26,305 nucleotides of DNA from an uncultured Flavobacterium sp. (GTDB taxonomy: Bacteria > Bacteroidota > Bacteroidia > Flavobacteriales > Flavobacteriaceae): contig NZ_CALFIG010000165.1 of the NCBI RefSeq assembly GCF_937876455.1, forward strand, positions 1-26,305, written 5' to 3'. A model generated the notes under the pieces. That model saw nothing but the letters and a program-made list of their open reading frames with translations. It did not search any database and was not told where the DNA came from. Made by a program: the position numbers and the translations under genes. This document shows positions 1 through 6,212 of this stretch, piece after piece (position 1 is the stretch's first letter; each line of letters begins with the position of its first letter).

Positions 1-354
1 CACTGCTGCCTCCCGTAGGAGTCTGGTCCGTGTCTCAGTACCAGTGTGGGGGATCTCCCTCTCAGGACCCCTACCCATCATAGCCTTGGTATGCCGTTAC
101 CATACCAACTAGCTAATGGGACGCATGCTCATCTTGTACCGTTGAAACTTTAATAATCAAGAGATGCCTCTCGAAGATGCTATGAGGTATTAATCCAAAT
201 TTCTCTGGGCTATCCCTCTGTACAAGGTAGATTGCATACGCGTTACGCACCCGTGCGCCGGTCTCAAGTTAGCAAGCTAACTCTACCCCTCGACTTGCAT
301 GTGTTAGGCCTGCCGCTAGCGTTCATCCTGAGCCAGGATCAAACTCTTCATCGT
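1..354 (-). rRNA. rrs: 16S ribosomal RNA, 5' part, cut by the left window edge
   Basis: Read on the minus strand, this stretch is the first roughly 350 nt of a 16S gene. The universal 5' signature GAAGAGTTTGATCCTGGCTC lies at 349-330. The 338F-type site ACTCCTACGGGAGGCAGCAG lies at the window start. Aligning GAAGAG with E. coli nucleotide 6 puts nucleotide 1 near position 354. The V1/V2 sequence (GTAGAGTTAGCTTGCTAACT, then GAGACCGGCGCACGGG) resembles Flavobacterium and relatives. The rest of the rRNA operon would lie to the left of the window. The exact mature 5' end is inferred from alignment. Confidence 0.97.
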
Positions 355-535
355 AGTTTGTTATAAATGATATAAAACCATTTAAATATTATCGACGATA
401 TCTCTTTTTTTGCTAGGTCTAATTCGTATACTCAAAAAAGTCTTACTCTCTCTTTTTGTATGCTGTCAATCCAATATGTCTATGAACTTTTTATATTATT
501 AAAACCAACACTCCAAATACCATTCTCGGTGTTAG
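355..535 (-). other. rRNA operon leader (transcribed spacer between promoter and 16S)
   Basis: About 180 nt lie between the predicted transcription start near 535 and the mature 16S end at 354. The stretch is AT-rich and has no ORF. On the minus strand it contains short A/T runs and a GAGAGAGTAAGAC segment, and ends ACTACGATGAAGAG at the 16S start. It probably carries the upstream arm of the 16S processing stem and an antitermination site. The partner arm lies outside the window, so neither can be verified. Confidence 0.6.
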
Positions 536-541
536 CGGGTG

Positions 542-573
542 CAAAAGTAGCACTTATTTTATAACCTCCAAAA
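542..573 (-). promoter_or_regulatory. rRNA operon promoter, Bacteroidota type
   Basis: On the minus strand a -33 box TTTTG (573-569) is followed by a 19-nt spacer and a -7 box TACTTTTG (549-542). This matches the TTG / TAnnTTTG consensus at standard spacing. It points into the 16S gene and predicts a start near 535. A second -7-like box, TATCTTTG, sits further upstream at 677-670 but has no TTG at the right distance. Confidence 0.8.
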
Positions 574-753
574 CTTTTTTTGCTTTTTTTTGAAAAAAAT
601 TACAACTCGTTTCTAATCAATTTATTATAAAAAACAAATAACTACAAACTTCCTATTTCTAAAGGACCGCAAAGATAAACAATACTAAACTTCTTTTCCT
701 AATTACTAAACATCTTTTTTTTATGTTTTTTATAAATCAATAACTTACAGAGA

Positions 754-880
754 GTTAGGTGATGGGTAATGGGAATTATGAATTACGAATTTGAAGATTT
801 GAAAATGAAGTACGATGCACGATTTACGATTTACGAAGCCGAACTTAACCACTTACTCCCAACTCCCAACTCCCAACTCC
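754..880. repeat. Degenerate 7-bp periodic repeat array, about 18 units
   Basis: From 754 the sequence can be cut every 7 bases without a slip: GTTAGGT, GATGGGT, AATGGGA, ATTATGA, ATTACGA, ATTTGAA and so on. It passes through GTACGAT, GCACGAT, TTACGAT, TTACGAA at 810-837. It ends in CTTACTC and three copies of CCAACTC at 852-879. The left part is purine-rich and the right part pyrimidine-rich. The reverse complement of the right end matches 753-773 at 15 of 21 positions, so the array is also an imperfect inverted repeat. It has no coding potential. Similar phrases occur elsewhere in this window. Confidence 0.8.
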
Positions 881-882
881 TT

Positions 883-1027
883 CTACAGCCCCGGGTGAAA
901 CGGCAGCTTGGCATGTGTTAAAAAAATAGGAACACCGCGCTTGCAAAGCGACCAAAGAAGCGCTTGCAAAAGATAGTGTGCCATTTTTAACAAAGGACAA
1001 CTACAGTAAAACACGGGAATGGCTGGT
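883..1027. repeat. Structured intergenic element with extended hairpin
   Basis: A stem of nine pairs joins TGTTAAAAA (916-924) to TTTTTAACA (984-992). It continues inward with GGAACAC (929-935) against GTGTGCC (976-982), six of seven paired. Inside is a small hairpin, CGCTT-GCA-AAGCG (938-950). The 11-mer GCGCTTGCAAA occurs at 937-947 and again at 960-970. CTACAG flanks the element at 883-888 and 1001-1006. It is richer in GC than its surroundings. From memory, flavobacterial intergenic regions often carry elements that open with AGCCC..GGCA and close with GGGAxTGGCT. That resemblance is unverified. Confidence 0.6.
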
Positions 1028-1052
1028 TAAAAATTTTATACCTATATATATA

Positions 1053-1083
1053 TTGTATTAAATATTGGTTTGTTCTATATTTG
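1053..1083 (+). promoter_or_regulatory. Promoter of thrS-infC-rpmI-rplT
   Basis: TTG (1053-1055), a 20-nt spacer and TATATTTG (1076-1083) match the Bacteroidota -33/-7 consensus. The start would fall near 1089, leaving a leader of about a dozen bases before the ATG at 1103. The promoter overlaps the in-frame TTG at 1070, which rules that codon out as the start. Confidence 0.75.
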
Positions 1084-1102
1084 CACTTCAAAATTTATAC
1101 TA

Positions 1103-3043
1103 ATGATTAAAGTTACTTTACCCGATGGTTCGGTTAAGGAGTTTGCACAAGGTGTTACTCCTATGGATGTTGCTAAAAGTATTAGCGAAGGATTAGCTAG
1201 AAATGTAATTTCAGCATCGTACAATGCTGCAACGATTGAAACGACGACCGAATTAACCACAGATGGTAATCTTGTGTTATATACTTGGAATGATGCGGAA
1301 GGCAAAAAAGCGTTTTGGCACTCTACATCGCACGTAATGGCGCAAGCTTTAGAAGAACTTTATCCTGGTATAAAATTAACCTTAGGACCAGCTATTGATA
1401 ATGGGTTTTACTATGATGTTGATTTTGGCGAACAACGAATTACAGATGCTGATTTTAAAAAAATTGAGGACCGCGTTTTAGAAATTTCGAGAGAGAAACA
1501 TGAATTTAAAATGCGTCCGGTTTCAAAAGCCGAAGCGTTAGAAATTTATAAACACAATGAGTATAAAACCGAATTAATTTCAAACTTAGAAGACGGAACA
1601 ATTACGTTTTGTGATCATTCAAACTTCTTTGATTTATGTCGTGGCGGTCATATTCCAAACACAGGCATCATTAAAGCGATGAAGATTTTATCTGTGGCAG
1701 GGGCTTATTGGAGAGGCGACGAAAAGAACAAACAACTTACTCGTGTATATGGTATTTCTTTCCCAAAGCAAAAAGATTTAACAGATTACCTAGAATTACT
1801 GGAAGAAGCAAAGAGAAGAGATCATAGAAAATTAGGTAAAGAATTAGAATTGTTTCATTTTTCGCAACGGGTAGGTCAAGGTTTACCTTTATGGTTACCA
1901 AAAGGAGCTGCTTTGCGCGATAGACTAGAACAATTTTTGAAAAAAGCACAAAAAAAAGCAGGTTACGAGCAAGTTGTAACACCACATATTGGTCAAAAAG
2001 AATTGTATGTTACTTCTGGTCATTATGCAAAATATGGTGCTGATAGTTTTCAACCGATTCATACTCCAGCAGAGGGTGAAGAGTTTTTATTAAAACCCAT
2101 GAATTGTCCACATCACTGTGAAATATACAATGCCAAGCCTTGGTCTTATAAAGATTTACCAAAACGTTATGCTGAATTTGGAACAGTTTATCGTTATGAG
2201 CAATCTGGTGAACTACACGGACTTACTCGTGTAAGAGGTTTTACCCAAGATGATGCACATATTTTTTGTACACCTGATCAATTAGACGCTGAATTTAAAA
2301 ATGTAATTGACTTAGTATTATATGTATTTGGTTCTTTAGGCTTTGAAAATTTTACTGCACAAGTTTCTGTAAGAGACCTAAATAATCCTGACAAATATAT
2401 AGGTAGTGTTGAAAACTGGGAAAAAGCAGAAAAAGCAATTATCAGTGCAGCAAAAGATAAAGGGTTGAATTATGTTATAGAAGCAGGTGAGGCAGCTTTT
2501 TATGGTCCAAAACTTGATTTTATGGTAAAAGATGCCTTAGGGAGAAGTTGGCAACTTGGTACTATTCAAGTAGATTATAACTTACCCGAACGATTTGATC
2601 TTCATTATAAAGGTAGTGACAACGAATTACACAGACCTGTAATGATTCACAGAGCACCTTTTGGATCAATGGAACGTTTTATCGCTATTTTATTAGAACA
2701 TACAGGTGGAAATTTTCCACTTTGGTTGATGCCAGAACAAGCAATTATATTATCTTTGAGTGAGAAATATGAAAATTATGCAAAAAAAGTTTTAGATTTG
2801 CTAGAAAATCACGAAATTCGCGCCCTAATTGACAACCGAAATGAAACAATCGGTAAAAAAATTAGAGAAGCAGAAGTTAAAAAACTTCCATTTATGTTGA
2901 TTGTAGGGGAAGAAGAAGAAAAAAATGGCACAATTTCTGTTAGACGACATGGTGATGCAGGAAAATCTAATGAAACGATGACAATTGAGCAATTTGCCTC
3001 ATTAGTAAATGATGAAATACAAAAAACATTAAAACAATTTTAA
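1103..3043 (+). CDS. thrS: Threonyl-tRNA synthetase
   Basis: Charges tRNA-Thr with threonine in the cytoplasm. The 646-residue product, counted from MIKVTLPDGS, has the full bacterial layout. It begins with an N-terminal TGS domain (about 1-60). An editing domain follows with the HSTSH motif (H73, H77) and later a FFDLCRGGH motif. The class II catalytic core has the zinc cysteine in KPMNCPHHC, motif 2 in RYEQSGELHGLTRVRGF, and the later zinc histidine in MIHRAPFGS. A C-terminal anticodon-binding domain closes the protein. The ATG at 1103 is chosen because the reading frame upstream contains the promoter; an in-frame TTG at 1070 would add 11 unconserved residues. It heads the classical thrS-infC-rpmI-rplT cluster, with 41 nt to infC. 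Confidence 0.97.
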   Translation: MIKVTLPDGSVKEFAQGVTPMDVAKSISEGLARNVISASYNAATIETTTELTTDGNLVLYTWNDAEGKKAFWHSTSHVMAQALEELYPGIKLTLGPAIDNGFYYDVDFGEQRITDADFKKIEDRVLEISREKHEFKMRPVSKAEALEIYKHNEYKTELISNLEDGTITFCDHSNFFDLCRGGHIPNTGIIKAMKILSVAGAYWRGDEKNKQLTRVYGISFPKQKDLTDYLELLEEAKRRDHRKLGKELELFHFSQRVGQGLPLWLPKGAALRDRLEQFLKKAQKKAGYEQVVTPHIGQKELYVTSGHYAKYGADSFQPIHTPAEGEEFLLKPMNCPHHCEIYNAKPWSYKDLPKRYAEFGTVYRYEQSGELHGLTRVRGFTQDDAHIFCTPDQLDAEFKNVIDLVLYVFGSLGFENFTAQVSVRDLNNPDKYIGSVENWEKAEKAIISAAKDKGLNYVIEAGEAAFYGPKLDFMVKDALGRSWQLGTIQVDYNLPERFDLHYKGSDNELHRPVMIHRAPFGSMERFIAILLEHTGGNFPLWLMPEQAIILSLSEKYENYAKKVLDLLENHEIRALIDNRNETIGKKIREAEVKKLPFMLIVGEEEEKNGTISVRRHGDAGKSNETMTIEQFASLVNDEIQKTLKQF

Positions 3044-3084
3044 GTTTAATCCGCCTATTCATTTAGGTATAAAATTATAAAGCC

Positions 3085-3639
3085 ATAGCAATAAGAAACA
3101 ACAGAGGTTATCAACCTCGAGTAGAAAAAAAAGACTTGCACAGAATTAATACTAATATTCGTGTACAAGAAGTACGTCTAGTTGGTGACAACGTAGAGCC
3201 AGGGATTTACAAAATTTTAGATGCTATGAAATTAGCTGATGAATTTGAACTAGATTTAGTAGAAATTTCTCCTAACGCTGAACCACCAGTTTGTAAGATT
3301 ATTGATTACGGAAAGTTTCTTTATGAACAAAAGAGACGTGACAAAGAATTAAAAGCAAAATCAACTCAAATTACAGTAAAAGAGATTCGTTTTGGCCCTC
3401 AAACTGATGAGCATGATTATGAATTTAAAAAGAAAAACGCCGTTAAATTTCTACAAGACGGAGCTAAATTAAAGGCTTTTGTATTCTTTAAAGGGCGTTC
3501 GATCATTTATAAAGAGCAAGGACAAATTTTATTATTGCGTTTAGCGCAAGATTTAGAGGAATTTGGTAAAGTTGAGGCAATGCCTGTGCTTGAAGGAAAA
3601 CGTATGATTATGTACATTGCTCCTAAAAAGAAAAAATAA
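3085..3639 (+). CDS. infC: Translation initiation factor IF-3, probable AUA start
   Basis: IF-3 binds the 30S subunit and checks the start codon and initiator tRNA. The N domain includes HRINTNIRV and the motif EISPNAEPPVCKIIDYGKFL. The C domain includes KEIRFGPQTDEHDYEFK and FFKGRSI, and ends in IAPKKKK. The first canonical-type codon in frame is TTG at 3136, but the conserved flavobacterial N-terminus (RNNRGYQPRVEKKD) is encoded upstream of it. Between the in-frame stop at 3070-3072 and 3136 there is no ATG, GTG or TTG. The reading that fits relatives starts at ATA 3085 (ATA GCA ATA AGA, i.e. M-A-I-R) and gives 184 residues; ATA 3091 is a second option. E. coli infC also has a non-canonical start (AUU), used for self-regulation. 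Confidence 0.93.
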   Translation: MAIRNNRGYQPRVEKKDLHRINTNIRVQEVRLVGDNVEPGIYKILDAMKLADEFELDLVEISPNAEPPVCKIIDYGKFLYEQKRRDKELKAKSTQITVKEIRFGPQTDEHDYEFKKKNAVKFLQDGAKLKAFVFFKGRSIIYKEQGQILLLRLAQDLEEFGKVEAMPVLEGKRMIMYIAPKKKK

Positions 3640-3652
3640 GAAGAAAATATAA

Positions 3653-3673
3653 TGAGACTGCATCGCAAGCTCA
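3653..3673 (+). promoter_or_regulatory. Hairpin in the infC-rpmI spacer, possible L20 control site
   Basis: TGAG (3653-3656) pairs with CTCA (3670-3673). An inner stem TGC/GCA closes on loop ATC, with two mismatches (A·G and C·A) between the stems. It lies in the 75-nt spacer before rpmI. In other bacteria L20 represses this operon by binding RNA near infC-rpmI. Assigning that role here is inference. Confidence 0.3.
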
Positions 3674-3714
3674 CAAAGACAGTAAGTAAGTTAAGTATAA
3701 ATACCTAGGAAAAG

Positions 3715-3912
3715 ATGCCTAAAATGAAAACGAAATCTAGTGCTAAGAAACGCTTTAAAGTGACTGGCTCTGGAAAAATCAAAAGAAAGCACGCTTTTAA
3801 GAGTCATATTTTGACAAAAAAATCTAAAAAGCGTAAATTAGCTTTAACTCATGCTGGTTTAGTTCATAAAACAGACGAGAGAAGCGTTAAAGAACAATTG
3901 TGTATTAAATAA
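3715..3912 (+). CDS. rpmI: Ribosomal protein L35 (bL35)
   Basis: This 65-residue, very basic protein of the large subunit begins MPKMKTKSSAKKRFK. It carries the family pattern KRKHAFKSHILTKKSKKRKL and ends close to the normal length of 64-66. It sits between infC and rplT as in most bacteria. The 75-nt spacer before it has no promoter box, so it is probably read from the thrS promoter. The 127-nt spacer after it carries an interspersed repeat. Confidence 0.97.
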   Translation: MPKMKTKSSAKKRFKVTGSGKIKRKHAFKSHILTKKSKKRKLALTHAGLVHKTDERSVKEQLCIK

Positions 3913-3960
3913 TACCTCTTGTTTTTTGGTTAAAAAAAATTAATAACCCTGGAGTGGGCA

Positions 3961-3993
3961 GACTTCGATAGGCTCAGCCTGACAAAAGAAGTC
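3961..3993. repeat. Small palindromic interspersed repeat inside the L35-L20 spacer
   Basis: GACTTC (3961-3966) and GAAGTC (3988-3993) form the outer arms. The centre holds GGCTCAGCC (3971-3979), itself a small palindrome. The core phrase CTTCGATAGGCTCAGCCTGA is, from memory, typical of short repeats scattered through Bacteroidota genomes (CTTCGACAGGCTCAGCCTGA and variants). Here it lies inside a ribosomal-protein transcript. A weaker GGTTA/TAACC hairpin precedes it at 3928-3948. Confidence 0.6.
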
Positions 3994-4039
3994 GAAAGTA
4001 CTTACTAAAGTCGCCTTACTGCAAAAAACATTTAAAATT

Positions 4040-4384
4040 ATGCCAAGATCAGTAAATCATGTTGCTTCAAGAGCAAGAAGAAAAAAAGTATTGAAGCTAG
4101 CCAAAGGATACTTTGGAAGACGTAAAAACGTTTGGACTGTAGCTAAAAACGCGGTAGAAAAAGCAATGCAATATGCTTACCGTGATAGAAAGCAAAAAAA
4201 GAGAAACTTCCGTGCATTGTGGATTATGCGTATTAACGCAGGTGCTCGTTTACATGGAATGAGTTATTCTCAATTTATGGGGAAAGTAAAAGCTAATAAT
4301 ATCGAATTAAACCGTAAGGTTTTAGCTGATTTAGCAATGAACCACCCAGAAGCATTCGCTGCTATCGTTAATCAAGTGAAGTAA
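4040..4384 (+). CDS. rplT: Ribosomal protein L20 (bL20)
   Basis: This 114-residue large-subunit assembly protein begins MPRSVNHVASRARRKKVLKLAKGYFGRRK. It continues through the conserved YAYRDRKQKKRNFRALWIMRINA block and the C-terminal LNRKVLADLA segment. Length is normal. It is the last gene of the thrS-infC-rpmI-rplT unit and is followed within 40 nt by a strong terminator. L20 is the usual autoregulator of rpmI-rplT, so the repeat and hairpins in the preceding spacers deserve attention. Confidence 0.97.
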   Translation: MPRSVNHVASRARRKKVLKLAKGYFGRRKNVWTVAKNAVEKAMQYAYRDRKQKKRNFRALWIMRINAGARLHGMSYSQFMGKVKANNIELNRKVLADLAMNHPEAFAAIVNQVK

Positions 4385-4422
4385 TAAACGTTTAACCTTA
4401 CTTAGCTTACTTACAAAATATT

Positions 4423-4450
4423 AATCCCGATTTTATCGGGATTTTTTTTT
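4423..4450 (+). terminator. Rho-independent terminator after rplT
   Basis: AATCCCGA (4423-4430) pairs fully with TCGGGATT (4436-4443) around loop TTTTA, and the T run continues to 4450. It ends the thrS-rplT transcript. The same stem sequence is used in the rplS terminator at 12706-12730. Confidence 0.9.
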
Positions 4451-4463
4451 ATACATTTATAAC

Positions 4464-4925
4464 ATGGAAAAACTTAATTATTTACTAGACGAATTAAAAA
4501 ATTATACTGGTGTACTCGAAAAAAGAAACAATTTAGTTTCTGAAAGTACTGTAGGCTGGCAACTCGCACATAGTTTAAAAACAATTGAACAAATTGTCTT
4601 AGCTATTACTAAATCAGAACCTAAAAAGTATAAATGGACTTTTAACTTTAATAGAATATTAATTTTAAGCATTTTTAAATCTATTCCTAGAGGAAAAGGA
4701 AAAGCCCCTAAAATTGTTATGCCAGATGCGCTCATTTCATCGGAAAGCATATTAACGTCATTTGAAAATGTAGAAAACTTATTAAAAAATTGGGAACAGT
4801 TACCAAAGCAAGCATACTTTCCACATCCTTATTTTGGAGATTTAAATAAAAAAAATACAGAAGATTTTTTAGTTATTCATACCAACCACCACTTAAAAAT
4901 AATCAAAGATATTTGTAAAGATTAA
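4464..4925 (+). CDS. DinB-fold protein, DUF1569-like
   Basis: A 153-residue soluble protein with no signal peptide. H36 (in WQLAHSLKT) and the C-terminal IHTNHHLKII segment, with H139 and H143, give the three-histidine pattern of the DinB/YfiT four-helix metal-binding fold. The HPYFGDL motif before the last helix fits the DUF1569 branch. Enzymes of this fold include thiol-dependent transferases, but no substrate can be assigned. It lies just behind the rplT terminator with only a weak promoter-like TACATTTA upstream. Its stop codon overlaps that of the convergent minus-strand gene. Confidence 0.8.
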   Translation: MEKLNYLLDELKNYTGVLEKRNNLVSESTVGWQLAHSLKTIEQIVLAITKSEPKKYKWTFNFNRILILSIFKSIPRGKGKAPKIVMPDALISSESILTSFENVENLLKNWEQLPKQAYFPHPYFGDLNKKNTEDFLVIHTNHHLKIIKDICKD

Positions 4926-6190
4926 GTTTTTAACTTCTTCTTCTTCGCTGCAGGGAATAAGACATTGTTTAATATTAATCTATAGCCAGGAGAATTTGGA
5001 TGCAAATCTAAAACTGTGGGCGCATCCCCTACTCTATGTTGATAATCTTCGGGATCATGACCACCATAATAGGTAAACATACCCTTTCCTTTTGTACCAT
5101 GAATGTAGCGTGCTTCTCCATTAATCTTACATTCTCCCATCACTAATATATTTGATTTTATTTTTTGAGCATCAAACGCGGTTGTTTGTCCCATAAAACC
5201 TTTTACAAGTTGGGTATGATTTTGACACAACATGGTGGGTATGGGATCCCATTTTGCAGAATACTCCATTAAAGTGAAATAATCATTTTCCATGGTCATA
5301 GCTCCTTTACCGTGTTCTAAAGTTGTATCAATATCTGAAAACTCATAAGTCATTGGATTGCGCTCTAAGTTATAGTCTTTAAAGGCAAATGTTGCTGTAT
5401 AATCAATTTTTGACTGGTAATTTGCCTCACTGGCATCTCCATCAAACATAGGTTCACATATATCAGTTCCTTCTGCTGACAAAGCAATGTCAAAACTATC
5501 TGTGGCAGAACACATAGCAAACATAAACCCGCCTCCTATAACATAATCTCTTATCTTTAAAGCTACTGCTCTTTTTTCGTCAGAAACTTTAGCATAACCC
5601 AATTTTTGAGCTAATAATTCGGCTTCTTTCTTTTGCTCTATATACCAAGGAGCATTTCTATATGCACCAAAAAATTTACCATATTGACCTGTAAAATCTT
5701 CATGATGCAAATGCAACCATTCATATAAAACTAATTGATCACTTAATACTTCTTCATCATATATTTCTGTGTACGGAATTTCTGCATAAGTTAACACCAT
5801 TGTTACAGCATCATCCCATGGTTGTTTCCCTTTTGGCGTATATACTGCAATTTTTGGCGCTTTTTCTAGCAAAACAGCCTCCATATTTTGTGAAGGACTA
5901 TTTATTTCTTCTAATATACTTGACACATTAGCATCTGAGAGAATTTCAAAAGTAACGCCTCTAATTTGGCATTCTTTTCTTATTTCATCTGCTTCAGGGA
6001 GCAAAAATGAACCGCCTCTGTAATTTAACAGCCAATTTACTTTATACGATTTTGCCAAAGCCCAATAAGTAATACCATAAGCCTTTAAATGATTTTGCTG
6101 GCCTTCAGCCTCCATAGGAAGTAAAATAGAAGAAGGCTTAGCAATGACACTAAACAATACGATTAAAAAGAAAATGAGTTTTCTTACCAT
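4922..6190 (-). CDS. Secreted conserved protein usually named 'asparagine synthetase B'; function unknown
   Basis: A 422-residue protein whose hydrophobic N-terminus (MVRKLIFFLIVLFSVI) looks like a signal peptide, so it is probably exported. Relatives are common in Flavobacteriaceae and often carry the database name asparagine synthetase B. The sequence shows neither the Cys-2 glutaminase terminus nor the PP-loop of AsnB. Conserved-looking blocks are WLHLHHEDF (158-166), GGGFMFAMCSATDSFD (219-234, C227), WDPIPTMLCQNHT, and YYGGHDPEDYQHRVGD (374-389). The glycine-rich run before C227 and the GGHDPED block suggest a class I amidotransferase-like (ThuA-like) fold; that is inference. It starts 22 nt after dnaB and is probably cotranscribed with it. 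Confidence 0.75.
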   Translation of the reverse strand: MVRKLIFFLIVLFSVIAKPSSILLPMEAEGQQNHLKAYGITYWALAKSYKVNWLLNYRGGSFLLPEADEIRKECQIRGVTFEILSDANVSSILEEINSPSQNMEAVLLEKAPKIAVYTPKGKQPWDDAVTMVLTYAEIPYTEIYDEEVLSDQLVLYEWLHLHHEDFTGQYGKFFGAYRNAPWYIEQKKEAELLAQKLGYAKVSDEKRAVALKIRDYVIGGGFMFAMCSATDSFDIALSAEGTDICEPMFDGDASEANYQSKIDYTATFAFKDYNLERNPMTYEFSDIDTTLEHGKGAMTMENDYFTLMEYSAKWDPIPTMLCQNHTQLVKGFMGQTTAFDAQKIKSNILVMGECKINGEARYIHGTKGKGMFTYYGGHDPEDYQHRVGDAPTVLDLHPNSPGYRLILNNVLFPAAKKKKLKT

Positions 6191-6212
6191 ACATTAGGTT
6201 TAGTTAATTGTA

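Noticed and set aside
754..880. Heptamer array as a CRISPR array
   Set aside because: The units are 7 bp, there are no spacers of constant length between conserved repeats, and no cas gene is nearby.
905..985. A sigma-54 (-24/-12) promoter in TGGCACACTATCTTTTGC on the minus strand
   Set aside because: The GG to GC distance is about 13 nt, whereas 10 is required; the bases are explained by the hairpin stem.
1070..1102. Extending thrS upstream to the in-frame TTG at 1070
   Set aside because: The extension overlaps the promoter -7 box, adds 11 unconserved residues, and the family begins at MIKVTLPDGS.
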